A DNA stretch of 5,342 nucleotides, taken from CAZQYC01 sp043746555 (GTDB lineage: Bacteria; Pseudomonadota; Gammaproteobacteria; Steroidobacterales; Steroidobacteraceae). The notes beneath the pieces are model-generated. The model had not been told where the DNA came from. It was given only the letters and a program-made list of their open reading frames with translations, and made no database searches. The position numbers and the translations under genes are program-made. Below, piece after piece: positions 1-5,342 of the stretch. Positions within the stretch are counted from its first letter, which is position 1; each line of letters opens with the position of its first letter. Location of the stretch: positions 1-5,342 of the forward strand of contig JAYTQU010000312.1 in the NCBI GenBank assembly GCA_043746555.1. Direction: 5' to 3'.

Positions 1-735
1 GCCCACCAGAATCACGTCGGGGTCTTCTCGCAAACCGGAATGCAACGACTCCGCAAAAGAATTTGTGTGCGCGCCCACTTCTCGTTGGCTGATGAGGCAG
101 CCTTTGCGTTGGTGCACGAATTCGATCGGGTCCTCGATTGTGAGAATGTGGCCTTTGGTGCGGGCGTTGATGTCATCGATCATCGCGGCCAACGTCGTCG
201 ATTTCCCCGAGCCGGTTTTGCCCGTGACTAAAATTAAACCGCTGTTAGCACGACAGAGATTGCGAACCGCATCCGGCATGTTGAGTTCGTCGAGCGTCAA
301 TGCTTTCGAAGGGATGGCGCGCATCACCGAACCTAAGCCATTTAGCTGACGCAGCACGTTGACGCGAAAGCGCGAAACGCCGGGAATAATGTAGGCGAAA
401 TCGCAACTGTGCTTTTCCTCAAGTCGCTGTTGCGCGGCTCGCGGCATCATTTCCAGCAGCACTTCTTTGACGAAGTCGGCTGTCAACACTTCCGGTCGCA
501 GTGGCTGAAGTTCGCCGTGCTGTCGAATGCGCGGGGGATCGCCCGCGATAAAGTGCAGATCGGAACCATTGCGGGCGATGATTTCTTTTAGAAACTCGTC
601 GATGCGTTTGACCGAGGTCACGGGCGGAACGAAAACGGAACCGGTGGAGGACGTCGATGCGACCGGCGCGTCGGGCGTCGCCGCGTCGACTTGACGAGTG
701 TTGACTTGATGGGCGCTCACGGGTTCGGTGCTCAT
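1..735 (-). CDS. PilT-family type IV pilus retraction ATPase, second copy (C-terminus cut by window edge)
   Basis: Hexameric cytoplasmic ATPases of the PilT/GspE superfamily drive type IV pilus retraction. I translated 245 codons by hand; the frame is open to base 1. Visible are the N-terminal PilT fold opening (RIDEFL, then GSDLHF at residues 57-62), RFRVNV at 122-127, Walker A GKTGSGKST at 172-180, the Asp box IEDPIEFVH at 200-208, and REDPDVILVG at 236-245, so the Walker B glutamate and the His box lie outside the window. The start is the ATG preceded by a good Shine-Dalgarno. The first 43 residues are a Ser/Thr/Val/Pro/Ala-rich tail that usual PilT proteins (about 344 residues, starting at the equivalent of residue 44) lack. 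It lies 12 bp behind another PilT-like gene, so it is surely co-transcribed. REDPDVILVG resembles PilT more than PilU as I recall those families, but the PilT/PilU assignment is not settled. Confidence 0.93.
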   Translation of the reverse strand, partial: MSTEPVSAHQVNTRQVDAATPDAPVASTSSTGSVFVPPVTSVKRIDEFLKEIIARNGSDLHFIAGDPPRIRQHGELQPLRPEVLTADFVKEVLLEMMPRAAQQRLEEKHSCDFAYIIPGVSRFRVNVLRQLNGLGSVMRAIPSKALTLDELNMPDAVRNLCRANSGLILVTGKTGSGKSTTLAAMIDDINARTKGHILTIEDPIEFVHQRKGCLISQREVGAHTNSFAESLHSGLREDPDVILVG

Positions 736-743
736 ATAATTTA

Positions 744-749
744 CACCTT
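744..749 (-). promoter_or_regulatory. Shine-Dalgarno AAGGTG of the second PilT gene
   Basis: On the minus strand the stop codon TAA of the upstream PilT gene is immediately part of TAAGGTG, followed by 8 bases and the ATG at 735-733. The ribosome binding site therefore overlaps the preceding stop codon. This fixes the start of the second PilT gene, including its unusual 43-residue N-terminal tail, and suggests translational coupling of the two ATPases. Confidence 0.75.
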
Positions 750-1842
750 AGCCAGGCGCCAATTCGAACTTCGGCAACACCGACGTATCGGTAACGAAGC
801 GCGAGAAGGATTTCTTATCCTGAGCATATACATACGCATCGTCCGGATCGACTTCCTTGGCTTGCACCGCTGCCATCAGCGACTGATCGAGAATCTGCAT
901 TCCCAAATCCTTGCCGGTGAGCAGTTGCGATGGAATCTGATGCGTCTGATCGGTCATGATGAGTTTGCCGATCGCTTTGGTTAGCACCATGATTTCCAAG
1001 ATCGCTTTGCGTCCGCGTTGATCGGCGGTCTTCACCAACACCTGCGTAATCACGGCGAGCAAACTGTTCGCCAAGAAGCTTTTTGTTTGTTCGCGCTCGT
1101 CGGCGGGCAAAGCGTCCACTAAACGGTCAATCGTTTTTACCGCACCAGTGGTGTGTAATGTGCCGAGCACTAAGTGACCGGTTTCGGCGGCGGTCATGGC
1201 CCAGCGAATCGTGTCGGCGTCGCGCATTTCGCCGACCAGAATCACATCCGGATCTTCGCGCAATGACGCTCGCACACCTTCGGCGAAACTGACCAGGTGC
1301 GTGTTCAATTCACGCTGGATCACCTGGCTCTGCTTGCTCTTGTGCACGAACTCGATCGGGTCCTCAAGACTAATGATATTAAGTTTGCGAGTTTGATTGA
1401 GGTAATCGATCATCGCCGCGAGCGTAGTCGATTTGCCGGTGCCGGTTGAACCCGTTACGAGAATCATGCCCTGGTGGTTGTCGCAGAGCTTTTTCACGAT
1501 CGGCGGCAGGTTCAAGCGATCGATAGACGGCACTTCGGTGGGAATCGCCCGAAAAGTTGCACCCGGCCCCGTCTCTTTGCGAAACACATTGACGCGAAAG
1601 CGTCCGCCATGTTGCGACACATAAGAAAAATCGAGATCGTGGCCTCGTCGGAGATGATCCTGTTGAGCGCGTGAGGTGATTTCGGCGATATAGCCTTCAA
1701 GTTCGGTGGGCGATAGTTCGCGAAACTTCACCGGCACCAAGTCGCCAAACATGCGCAGCATAGGCGGCACGCCGACGGCAAAATGGATGTCCGAACAACC
1801 TTGGTCGGTACCGAGTTTTAGAAATGCGTCAATTCTGGCCAT
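748..1842 (-). CDS. pilT: PilT-family type IV pilus retraction ATPase, first copy (complete)
   Basis: Complete 364-residue PilT-like motor ATPase, expected to act at the cytoplasmic base of the type IV pilus to depolymerise pilin. Seen: CSDIHF (16-21) and VPPMLR (25-30) of the N-terminal domain, RFRVNVF (81-87), Walker A GSTGTGKST (131-139), Asp box LEDPIEFVH (159-167), Walker B DPDVILVGEMRD with Glu205, and His box ETGHLVLGTLH (220-230). All ATPase motifs are intact and PilT-like rather than PilU-like. The C-terminal AIRNLIRE motif of classical PilT is altered to AIGKLIMT (290-297). The ATG at 1842 is chosen because MARIDAFL aligns with known PilT N-termini; a TTG two codons upstream (1848) is the only alternative, since an in-frame TAG lies directly before it. 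Neither has a strong Shine-Dalgarno. A 150-bp gap separates it from the kinase upstream; the second PilT gene follows 12 bp downstream. The symbol is by family; a PilT-paralogue role is possible. Confidence 0.92.
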   Translation of the reverse strand: MARIDAFLKLGTDQGCSDIHFAVGVPPMLRMFGDLVPVKFRELSPTELEGYIAEITSRAQQDHLRRGHDLDFSYVSQHGGRFRVNVFRKETGPGATFRAIPTEVPSIDRLNLPPIVKKLCDNHQGMILVTGSTGTGKSTTLAAMIDYLNQTRKLNIISLEDPIEFVHKSKQSQVIQRELNTHLVSFAEGVRASLREDPDVILVGEMRDADTIRWAMTAAETGHLVLGTLHTTGAVKTIDRLVDALPADEREQTKSFLANSLLAVITQVLVKTADQRGRKAILEIMVLTKAIGKLIMTDQTHQIPSQLLTGKDLGMQILDQSLMAAVQAKEVDPDDAYVYAQDKKSFSRFVTDTSVLPKFELAPG

Positions 1843-1885
1843 TCGCAACTATCGGTCTATTTGCGGACCCGATGCTGTGGATTAC

Positions 1886-1912
1886 GTCAACATTCCGGTT
1901 GACAGCCGGCTG
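1886..1912. repeat. Short inverted repeats upstream of the first PilT gene
   Basis: GTCAA (1886-1890) and TTGAC (1899-1903) form an inverted repeat with an 8-base spacer, directly followed by the perfect 10-bp palindrome CAGCCGGCTG (1903-1912). They lie 44-70 bp upstream of the PilT start in the 150-bp gap. They could be a regulator binding site, but such short symmetry is also expected by chance. I found no convincing -35/-10 pair here: TTGACG on the minus strand (1890-1885) is a good -35 but has no matching -10 at 16-18 bp. Confidence 0.3.
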
Positions 1913-1951
1913 CCAGACAACCTTGCGACTCGTGTCGAAGGACTAGCATTG

Positions 1952-1968
1952 AAAAATCGGGCCCGATT
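1952..1968 (-). terminator. Possible weak intrinsic terminator after the HEAT-kinase gene
   Basis: A perfect 14-bp palindrome AATCGGGCCCGATT (1955-1968) lies 24 bp past the kinase stop codon. On the minus strand it runs into TTTTT (1956-1952), giving a short stem (5 bp with a GGCC loop) and a partly overlapping U-tract. That is the form of a rho-independent terminator, but the stem is short, so it would probably attenuate transcription into the PilT genes rather than stop it. It could instead be a protein-binding palindrome. Confidence 0.4.
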
Positions 1969-1992
1969 CTGTTAAATCAGGACCGAAGTGAA

Positions 1993-4437
1993 TCAGAGGT
2001 GCTTTTCGAGCGCAAGTCGCATTTCATCCATGCCTTGAAAGCGCTTCCCTTTGTCGACCGACATGGCCTTCATGACGATATCGGATAACTCGGGAGGCAG
2101 TTGGCGGTTAACGTCAATTGCCGGCTTGCACTTGCCTTGAACGTGCTGATACATCACCGACATATGATCGCCGCGGCTGTAGGGCGGAATGCCGGTGACC
2201 ATTTCGTAGAGAATGACGCCTAGGCTGTAGATATCGGCGCGCTCATCGACTTTTTTGCCGAGAATTTGTTCGGGCGCCATGTATTTCGGGCTGCCGATCA
2301 CATAGCCGGTTTTGGTGAGCTGCGTGTCGCCTTCTTTGTGGGCGGCCGCGACGCCGAAGTCGACAATCTTCAGCAAACTGTCATCGTTGATCAAGATGTT
2401 CGCGGGCTTGAGGTCGCGATGGACGATGCCAACCTGATGCGCAACCGCCATGCCGGTCGCGATGTCGATGCCGTATTGGACAGCACGCTTGAGATCCAGG
2501 GGCTTCTCACCGATGACTTCGCTGCCCAGCGTGTGCGACGGCAGGAATGCCTCCATGGAGATGGCGTAGTTGCCGCCCATGGATAGAAAGTCGTAAATGC
2601 GGATGACGTTTTTGTGAGTGATTTTGCGGGAGTAACGTAGTTCGTGAACGAACCGCTTCATCATCTCTTCGTCCTGCGAGACGTTCGAATTCAAGAATTT
2701 TAAGATGAGACGTTCCTCGACCACCGTGTCTTCCACCAGCACCACGGTACCGAAGGCGCCTTTACCGATCTTCTCAATGTATTTGTAGCGACCTTCGATC
2801 ATGTCGCCCGCCTTGAGCGTGGCCACGTCGAGCTTCGCCGCTTCTTCGGTCTTCTTGACGATTTCGCTGATGTCAGCGCGTTCTACTAACAGTGTTTTCG
2901 ATTGTTCTATGGCGCTCGGTCGGGTTCTTGGCGTTTGTCCAGCGGCAAGCGCCGCGTGCGTTGCCTGTGCGGCGGCTTGCGCTTGGGCTGCGACAGCGGT
3001 ACTCGAGAAGCGCATGTCGATATCTTCCATGGCGCGTAACGCAGCCTGCGACACCGTGAGATCGCTCGACGCCTGACTGACAGACTGAATATAGGCGCGC
3101 ACGTTGTCGGCGTGCCGGTCGTCTGCTAAGCGCGCAAGCGCCCCCATAGCTTCGACCTTGATTTCTTTCTCGGGTCGATCAAGCAGGGCGAGCAAGGAAT
3201 CGATGACCTTAACGTCACCGAGTTTTCCAAGCGCACGGGCGACGCTCGGCAGTGCGCGCGCGTTGGGATTGGTCACCATTTGCAGTAGCGCGGGAATCGC
3301 TTTTTTGCTGCCAATTTCCGCGAGCGCATCCACGGCGCGTTCGCTCACCCACCAGTCCTGGTCGTTGGTCGCCGCAATAAGCTGGTCGACAGCGCGTTCG
3401 TCCTTGGTTTGATTGAGGATCTCGATCGCCACGCGCCGGATCTCTTCGTCCTCATCACGGATCAGCGCCAAGACGGCATCCACAACACGCGGTCCGCCGA
3501 TTTTGCCAAGCGCATCGCCGGCCCGACTGCGTACCCACCAATCGGCGTCTTTTATGGCCGTGAGCAAATACTTTACGTCTTTGGATGTGCCCAATTCGTT
3601 CAGAACTTCAACCGCGTTGCGACGCGCATATTCGTTTTCGTCTTTCAGTACATCGAGAAGGTATTTCATCGTGTCTGGATCGCGCGCGCGAATGACCACA
3701 TCGACGGCCTTGCTCTGAATTTCCATGTCGGTATCGCGCATCATCTCGCATACCGGGCCGATATCGATCTTGCCATCCATTTTTGCGAGTGCGGCAAGCG
3801 CCGCCTTGCGCACCAGTTTGTTCGGATCTTTGAGCTGAGTTTGAATTGCTTGCGACACGTCCGGACGGTTGAAGCGCGACAGGATGTTGATGATGTGCAT
3901 GCGCGCCATCGAGTCCTTACCCTGCACGCGAGCGATCAAATCGGGAATCGTCGACTCGTCCGCGACTTCGCCGATGATCCTAAACATGGCAGCCTTTTCG
4001 TTGGCTTCCAATGTGTAGGCATGGTTGATTATTTCGCGCGCGGGAATGCGGGTCTTGTGCGCGCCGATGAGCTCCAAGACGACGGACTTCGGCGCATCCG
4101 GCTGACTCAGCAAGTCGAACAAAAGCATCGGATTGTAGTTGCGGCTCGAGGTGAGCGCCCACTGAATGGCTTGAGCGCCGCGCGGGTTGTCGCTATTCAA
4201 AGAAGCGGCAAAATCGAGAAATGTTTTGTTGTCGACAAATTGCGTAAGAATTTCCACGTAAGCGACCGTCTCTTTCTTATCGGCCGTCGCCAGCGCATCC
4301 AAAATTTTGGGAATCGCGCCCGTGCCCAGCTTGGCCAGCTTGTCGAGGGCCTTTTTTGCGTTGGCGTTGGTCGGATCGCCGATGCCCCTGATTTCTTCAA
4401 TCAGGCGCTCGGCGCGCAGGTCAGCGAAAAAGCTCAT
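1993..4437 (-). CDS. HEAT-repeat Ser/Thr protein kinase (soluble, PknB-like catalytic domain)
   Basis: 814 residues in two parts. Residues 10-443 are 14 HEAT/PBS-lyase-like helical repeats, each 31 residues, a likely protein-docking scaffold. A linker follows, with an Ala/Gln-rich stretch at 481-500. Residues 551 to about 812 form a complete Hanks-type kinase: glycine loop GKGAFGTV (558-565), ATP-binding Lys580, helix-C Glu599, catalytic loop HRDLKPAN (673-680, Asp675 and Asn680), DFG (693-695), activation-loop threonines 705, 708 and 710, APE (721-723) and DIYSLG with Asp735. Every catalytic residue is present and it is an RD kinase, so active and probably activated by phosphorylation. No signal peptide or membrane segment is seen, unlike many PknB proteins that cross the membrane; it should be cytoplasmic. 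The start ATG has GGAA 7 bases upstream. Substrates are unknown; the co-oriented PilT genes downstream are candidates by neighbourhood only. Confidence 0.95.
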   Translation of the reverse strand: MSFFADLRAERLIEEIRGIGDPTNANAKKALDKLAKLGTGAIPKILDALATADKKETVAYVEILTQFVDNKTFLDFAASLNSDNPRGAQAIQWALTSSRNYNPMLLFDLLSQPDAPKSVVLELIGAHKTRIPAREIINHAYTLEANEKAAMFRIIGEVADESTIPDLIARVQGKDSMARMHIINILSRFNRPDVSQAIQTQLKDPNKLVRKAALAALAKMDGKIDIGPVCEMMRDTDMEIQSKAVDVVIRARDPDTMKYLLDVLKDENEYARRNAVEVLNELGTSKDVKYLLTAIKDADWWVRSRAGDALGKIGGPRVVDAVLALIRDEDEEIRRVAIEILNQTKDERAVDQLIAATNDQDWWVSERAVDALAEIGSKKAIPALLQMVTNPNARALPSVARALGKLGDVKVIDSLLALLDRPEKEIKVEAMGALARLADDRHADNVRAYIQSVSQASSDLTVSQAALRAMEDIDMRFSSTAVAAQAQAAAQATHAALAAGQTPRTRPSAIEQSKTLLVERADISEIVKKTEEAAKLDVATLKAGDMIEGRYKYIEKIGKGAFGTVVLVEDTVVEERLILKFLNSNVSQDEEMMKRFVHELRYSRKITHKNVIRIYDFLSMGGNYAISMEAFLPSHTLGSEVIGEKPLDLKRAVQYGIDIATGMAVAHQVGIVHRDLKPANILINDDSLLKIVDFGVAAAHKEGDTQLTKTGYVIGSPKYMAPEQILGKKVDERADIYSLGVILYEMVTGIPPYSRGDHMSVMYQHVQGKCKPAIDVNRQLPPELSDIVMKAMSVDKGKRFQGMDEMRLALEKHL
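3109..4410 (-). repeat. Array of 14 HEAT-like repeats, 93 nt (31 residues) each, inside the kinase gene
   Basis: Cutting the protein every 31 residues from residue 10 to 443 keeps the repeat pattern in phase with no insertion or deletion: 14 units. The last six (residues 258-443, bases 3109-3666) are most alike, each with a LLxxLxDxD-type first helix and an RxxAxxALxxLG-type second helix. Units 11 and 13 (289-319 and 351-381) share a DWWV motif followed by RAxDAL, giving a 62-residue super-repeat. The first four or five units are diverged and assigned by register. This length is typical of bacterial HEAT/PBS-lyase repeats rather than the longer eukaryotic HEAT unit. Confidence 0.8.
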
Positions 4438-4444
4438 CTAGTCG

Positions 4445-4448
4445 TTCC
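4445..4448 (-). promoter_or_regulatory. Weak Shine-Dalgarno GGAA of the HEAT-kinase gene
   Basis: On the minus strand GGAA lies 7 bases before the ATG at 4437. The spacing is good but the core is short. It supports the chosen start, as does the first helix of the repeat array beginning about 10 residues later. A stronger-looking AAGGAAA lies too far upstream to serve this ATG. Confidence 0.4.
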
Positions 4449-4569
4449 GCAATGTTTCCTTAGGGCCATTTTTTCCGTTGGGTCCTGGGATTTTCCGTAG
4501 GCCTGTCGAGGCTGGAAGTCCGTCGGCGCGCGTCGTTCGGGCGATCTTGTTCCACATCGGCTGTTCAGT

Positions 4570-4638
4570 TCGAATGATGCATTATGCCATGTCGAGAACG
4601 GGAGCTCGATCTCCTTGCAAGTGATCGTCATCATTCGA
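4570..4638. repeat. Perfect 10-bp inverted repeat with a nested 5-bp inverted repeat
   Basis: TCGAATGATG (4570-4579) and CATCATTCGA (4629-4638) are exact reverse complements, with arm centres 59 bp apart. Within the 49-bp spacer, TCGAG (4592-4596) and CTCGA (4605-4609) form a second inverted repeat with an 8-base loop. The left arm abuts the candidate kinase -10 box. Possible roles are paired operator half-sites for a regulator that loops DNA, or a structured RNA. A chance origin is not excluded, but 10 exact bases in a 340-bp gap is uncommon. Confidence 0.5.
4581..4589 (-). promoter_or_regulatory. Candidate extended -10 promoter for the HEAT-kinase gene
   Basis: The minus strand reads TGGCATAAT, a TGn extended -10 with CATAAT (one mismatch to TATAAT). 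No good -35 is seen at 16-18 bp, which extended -10 promoters tolerate. Transcription would begin near 4575 and leave a leader of about 140 nt before the kinase ATG. Confidence 0.35.
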
Positions 4639-4689
4639 GTATCTATTGCTCGCGCCCGAACGTCCAGGGTTGGCAAGGCGTGTTTCAGC

Positions 4690-4695
4690 TACAAT
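4690..4695 (+). promoter_or_regulatory. Candidate -10 box (TACAAT) for mrp
   Basis: TACAAT on the plus strand is one mismatch from consensus. A TTGGCA lies upstream at 4670-4675, but only 14 bp away, shorter than the usual 16-18 bp, so the -35 is uncertain. Transcription would start near 4702 and leave a leader of about 75 nt before the mrp ATG, with a GAAACG/CGTTTC hairpin (4718-4723 with 4735-4740). Confidence 0.4.
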
Positions 4696-4777
4696 TCTAG
4701 GCCGTGTGACGGCCATCGAAACGATTCCGTACACCGTTTCCAGCTCACAGAAAGATTTCAAGCAAATCCCTCTACCA

Positions 4778-5342
4778 ATGTCCTCCGTTCGCGAACAAGC
4801 CATTAGTGCCCTGCTCAAGCGTCATACTGACGCGATTCTAGGCTCCGATCTATGGGGCAATCTATGGTCCAGAGGCCCACTTGACTCGACGGACGTCAAA
4901 GTGGATGGGGACAACGTAAAGGTCGCGATCCGCCTGGGATTTCCGGCCGCGAAATACCGCAAAGTGGTGTCCGATGCGCTCATCTCGCAGCTGCGAACAT
5001 TGTCGTGGGTACGAGATGCGCGTGTTGAAGTCGACTGGAGCGTTGCCGCACCCCGCATGCAGCGTGGCCAGACGCCGGTGAAGCAGGTCAAAAACATTAT
5101 TGCCGTCGCTTCTGGAAAAGGGGGCGTGGGCAAATCTACGACGGCGGTAAATCTCGCACTCGCCTTGGCGTATGACGGTGCATCCGTGGGACTTTTAGAC
5201 GCCGACATCTACGGTCCGAGCCAGCCGCGAATGCTGGGCTTAAGTGGCGAGCGCCCAACCACATTGGATGGCAAGATGCTCCAGCCGCCCGTGGCCTATG
5301 GCTTGAAGCTGATGTCGATTGGACTTCTGATCGATGAAGAGC
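4778..5342 (+). CDS. mrp: Mrp/ApbC family Fe-S cluster carrier ATPase (C-terminus cut by window edge)
   Basis: Mrp/ApbC proteins are cytoplasmic P-loop ATPases of the MinD/NBP35 type that bind and hand over iron-sulfur clusters. I translated 188 codons by hand; the frame is open to the window end. Residues 1 to about 90 match the small N-terminal domain (DUF59/MIP18-like) of proteobacterial Mrp. The deviant Walker A GKGGVGKST is at 113-121 with both signature lysines (114 and 119), and the switch LLDADIYGPS is at 139-148. VKNIIAVASGKGGVGKS is nearly the same as in E. coli ApbC, as I recall that sequence. The cluster-binding CxxC lies beyond the window. ATG 4778 is chosen because the N-terminus then matches family length; an in-frame GTG at 4706 would add 24 residues. 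No clear Shine-Dalgarno is seen. It is transcribed away from the kinase operon and probably functionally separate. Confidence 0.95.
   Translation, partial: MSSVREQAISALLKRHTDAILGSDLWGNLWSRGPLDSTDVKVDGDNVKVAIRLGFPAAKYRKVVSDALISQLRTLSWVRDARVEVDWSVAAPRMQRGQTPVKQVKNIIAVASGKGGVGKSTTAVNLALALAYDGASVGLLDADIYGPSQPRMLGLSGERPTTLDGKMLQPPVAYGLKLMSIGLLIDEE

Larger units (their letters stand above)
4438..4777. other. Divergent intergenic region between the HEAT-kinase gene and mrp
   Basis: 340 bp with no gene I can support. It should hold promoters for both flanking genes. It contains a candidate minus-strand extended -10 (4581-4589), a candidate plus-strand -10 (4690-4695), a perfect 10-bp inverted repeat (4570-4579 with 4629-4638), a nested 5-bp inverted repeat (4592-4596 with 4605-4609), and a 6-bp hairpin in the mrp leader (4718-4740). 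A minus-strand reading frame of 80 codons (4676-4434) overlaps the kinase start but has no recognisable protein character. Confidence 0.6.

Noticed and set aside
691..984. Plus-strand open frame across the junction of the two PilT genes
   Set aside because: It is antisense to two well-supported PilT reading frames and to the ribosome binding site between them, and has no recognisable protein features.
1899..1927. Perfect -35 hexamer TTGACA on the plus strand in the kinase-PilT gap
   Set aside because: No -10-like hexamer lies 16-18 bp downstream, and the plus strand has no gene beyond it to transcribe; the hexamer is better read as part of the local inverted repeats.
3409..4500. Plus-strand open frame of 363 codons opposite the kinase gene
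   Set aside because: It lies antisense to the HEAT repeats, whose 31-residue pattern proves the minus strand is coding. The antisense translation shows no recognisable domain or repeat logic; long antisense frames are common in genes with biased codon use.
4434..4676. Minus-strand open frame of 80 codons upstream of the kinase
   Set aside because: It shows no recognisable domain and an Arg/Thr/Ser-rich composition like random translation. Its start lies upstream of the likely kinase transcription start. Only its last 11 codons are kept as a low-interest observation.
4672..4690. Possible sigma-54 promoter (TGGCA...) before mrp
   Set aside because: The required GC dinucleotide 10 bases after GG is missing; the bases there are TT.
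4822..5208. Minus-strand open frame of 128 codons opposite mrp
   Set aside because: The plus strand here encodes an unmistakable Mrp protein with the deviant Walker A motif; the minus frame is a shadow.
1..5342. Mobile elements, CRISPR arrays, tRNA or rRNA genes
   Set aside because: Reading both strands showed no transposase, no terminal inverted repeats with target duplications, no direct-repeat and spacer array, and no tRNA-like or rRNA segment. The only extended repeats are the protein-level HEAT units and the PilT paralogy.

Overview
The window holds four protein-coding genes and two non-coding gaps. It fits a Pseudomonadota (probably gammaproteobacterial) chromosome, moderately GC-rich by eye. 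The taxonomic call is an inference from an Mrp/ApbC-type Fe-S carrier with the proteobacterial N-terminal domain and from PilT-type pilus retraction ATPases. No genus can be named.

Layout. Three genes run on the minus strand, in transcription order: (1) a soluble protein of 814 residues (4437 to 1993) with 14 HEAT-like repeats followed by a complete Ser/Thr protein kinase domain; (2) a complete PilT-family ATPase of 364 residues (1842 to 748); (3) a second PilT-family ATPase (from 735), cut by the left edge of the window just before its Walker B glutamate. On the plus strand, diverging from the kinase, is mrp/apbC (from 4778), cut by the right edge after 188 codons. The gap at 4438-4777 is the divergent promoter region. 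The gap at 1849-1992 holds a possible weak terminator and several short palindromes.

How the genes may work together. The two PilT-like ATPases are 12 bp apart, and the ribosome binding site of the second overlaps the stop codon of the first, so they are almost certainly co-expressed. They are aligned gaplessly over about 200 residues at roughly 48% identity (hand count), so they are old paralogues. PilT proteins power type IV pilus retraction. The kinase just upstream on the same strand, with a large protein-binding repeat scaffold and no membrane segment, is a plausible regulator of the retraction motors by phosphorylation, but this is inference from neighbourhood only. The Mrp gene is a housekeeping Fe-S cluster carrier and probably unrelated to the other three.

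The most notable features are the kinase-PilT-PilT arrangement, the exact 31-residue register held through all 14 repeats, the altered C-terminal AIRNLIRE-type motif in the complete PilT, and a perfect 10-bp inverted repeat flanking a candidate kinase promoter.
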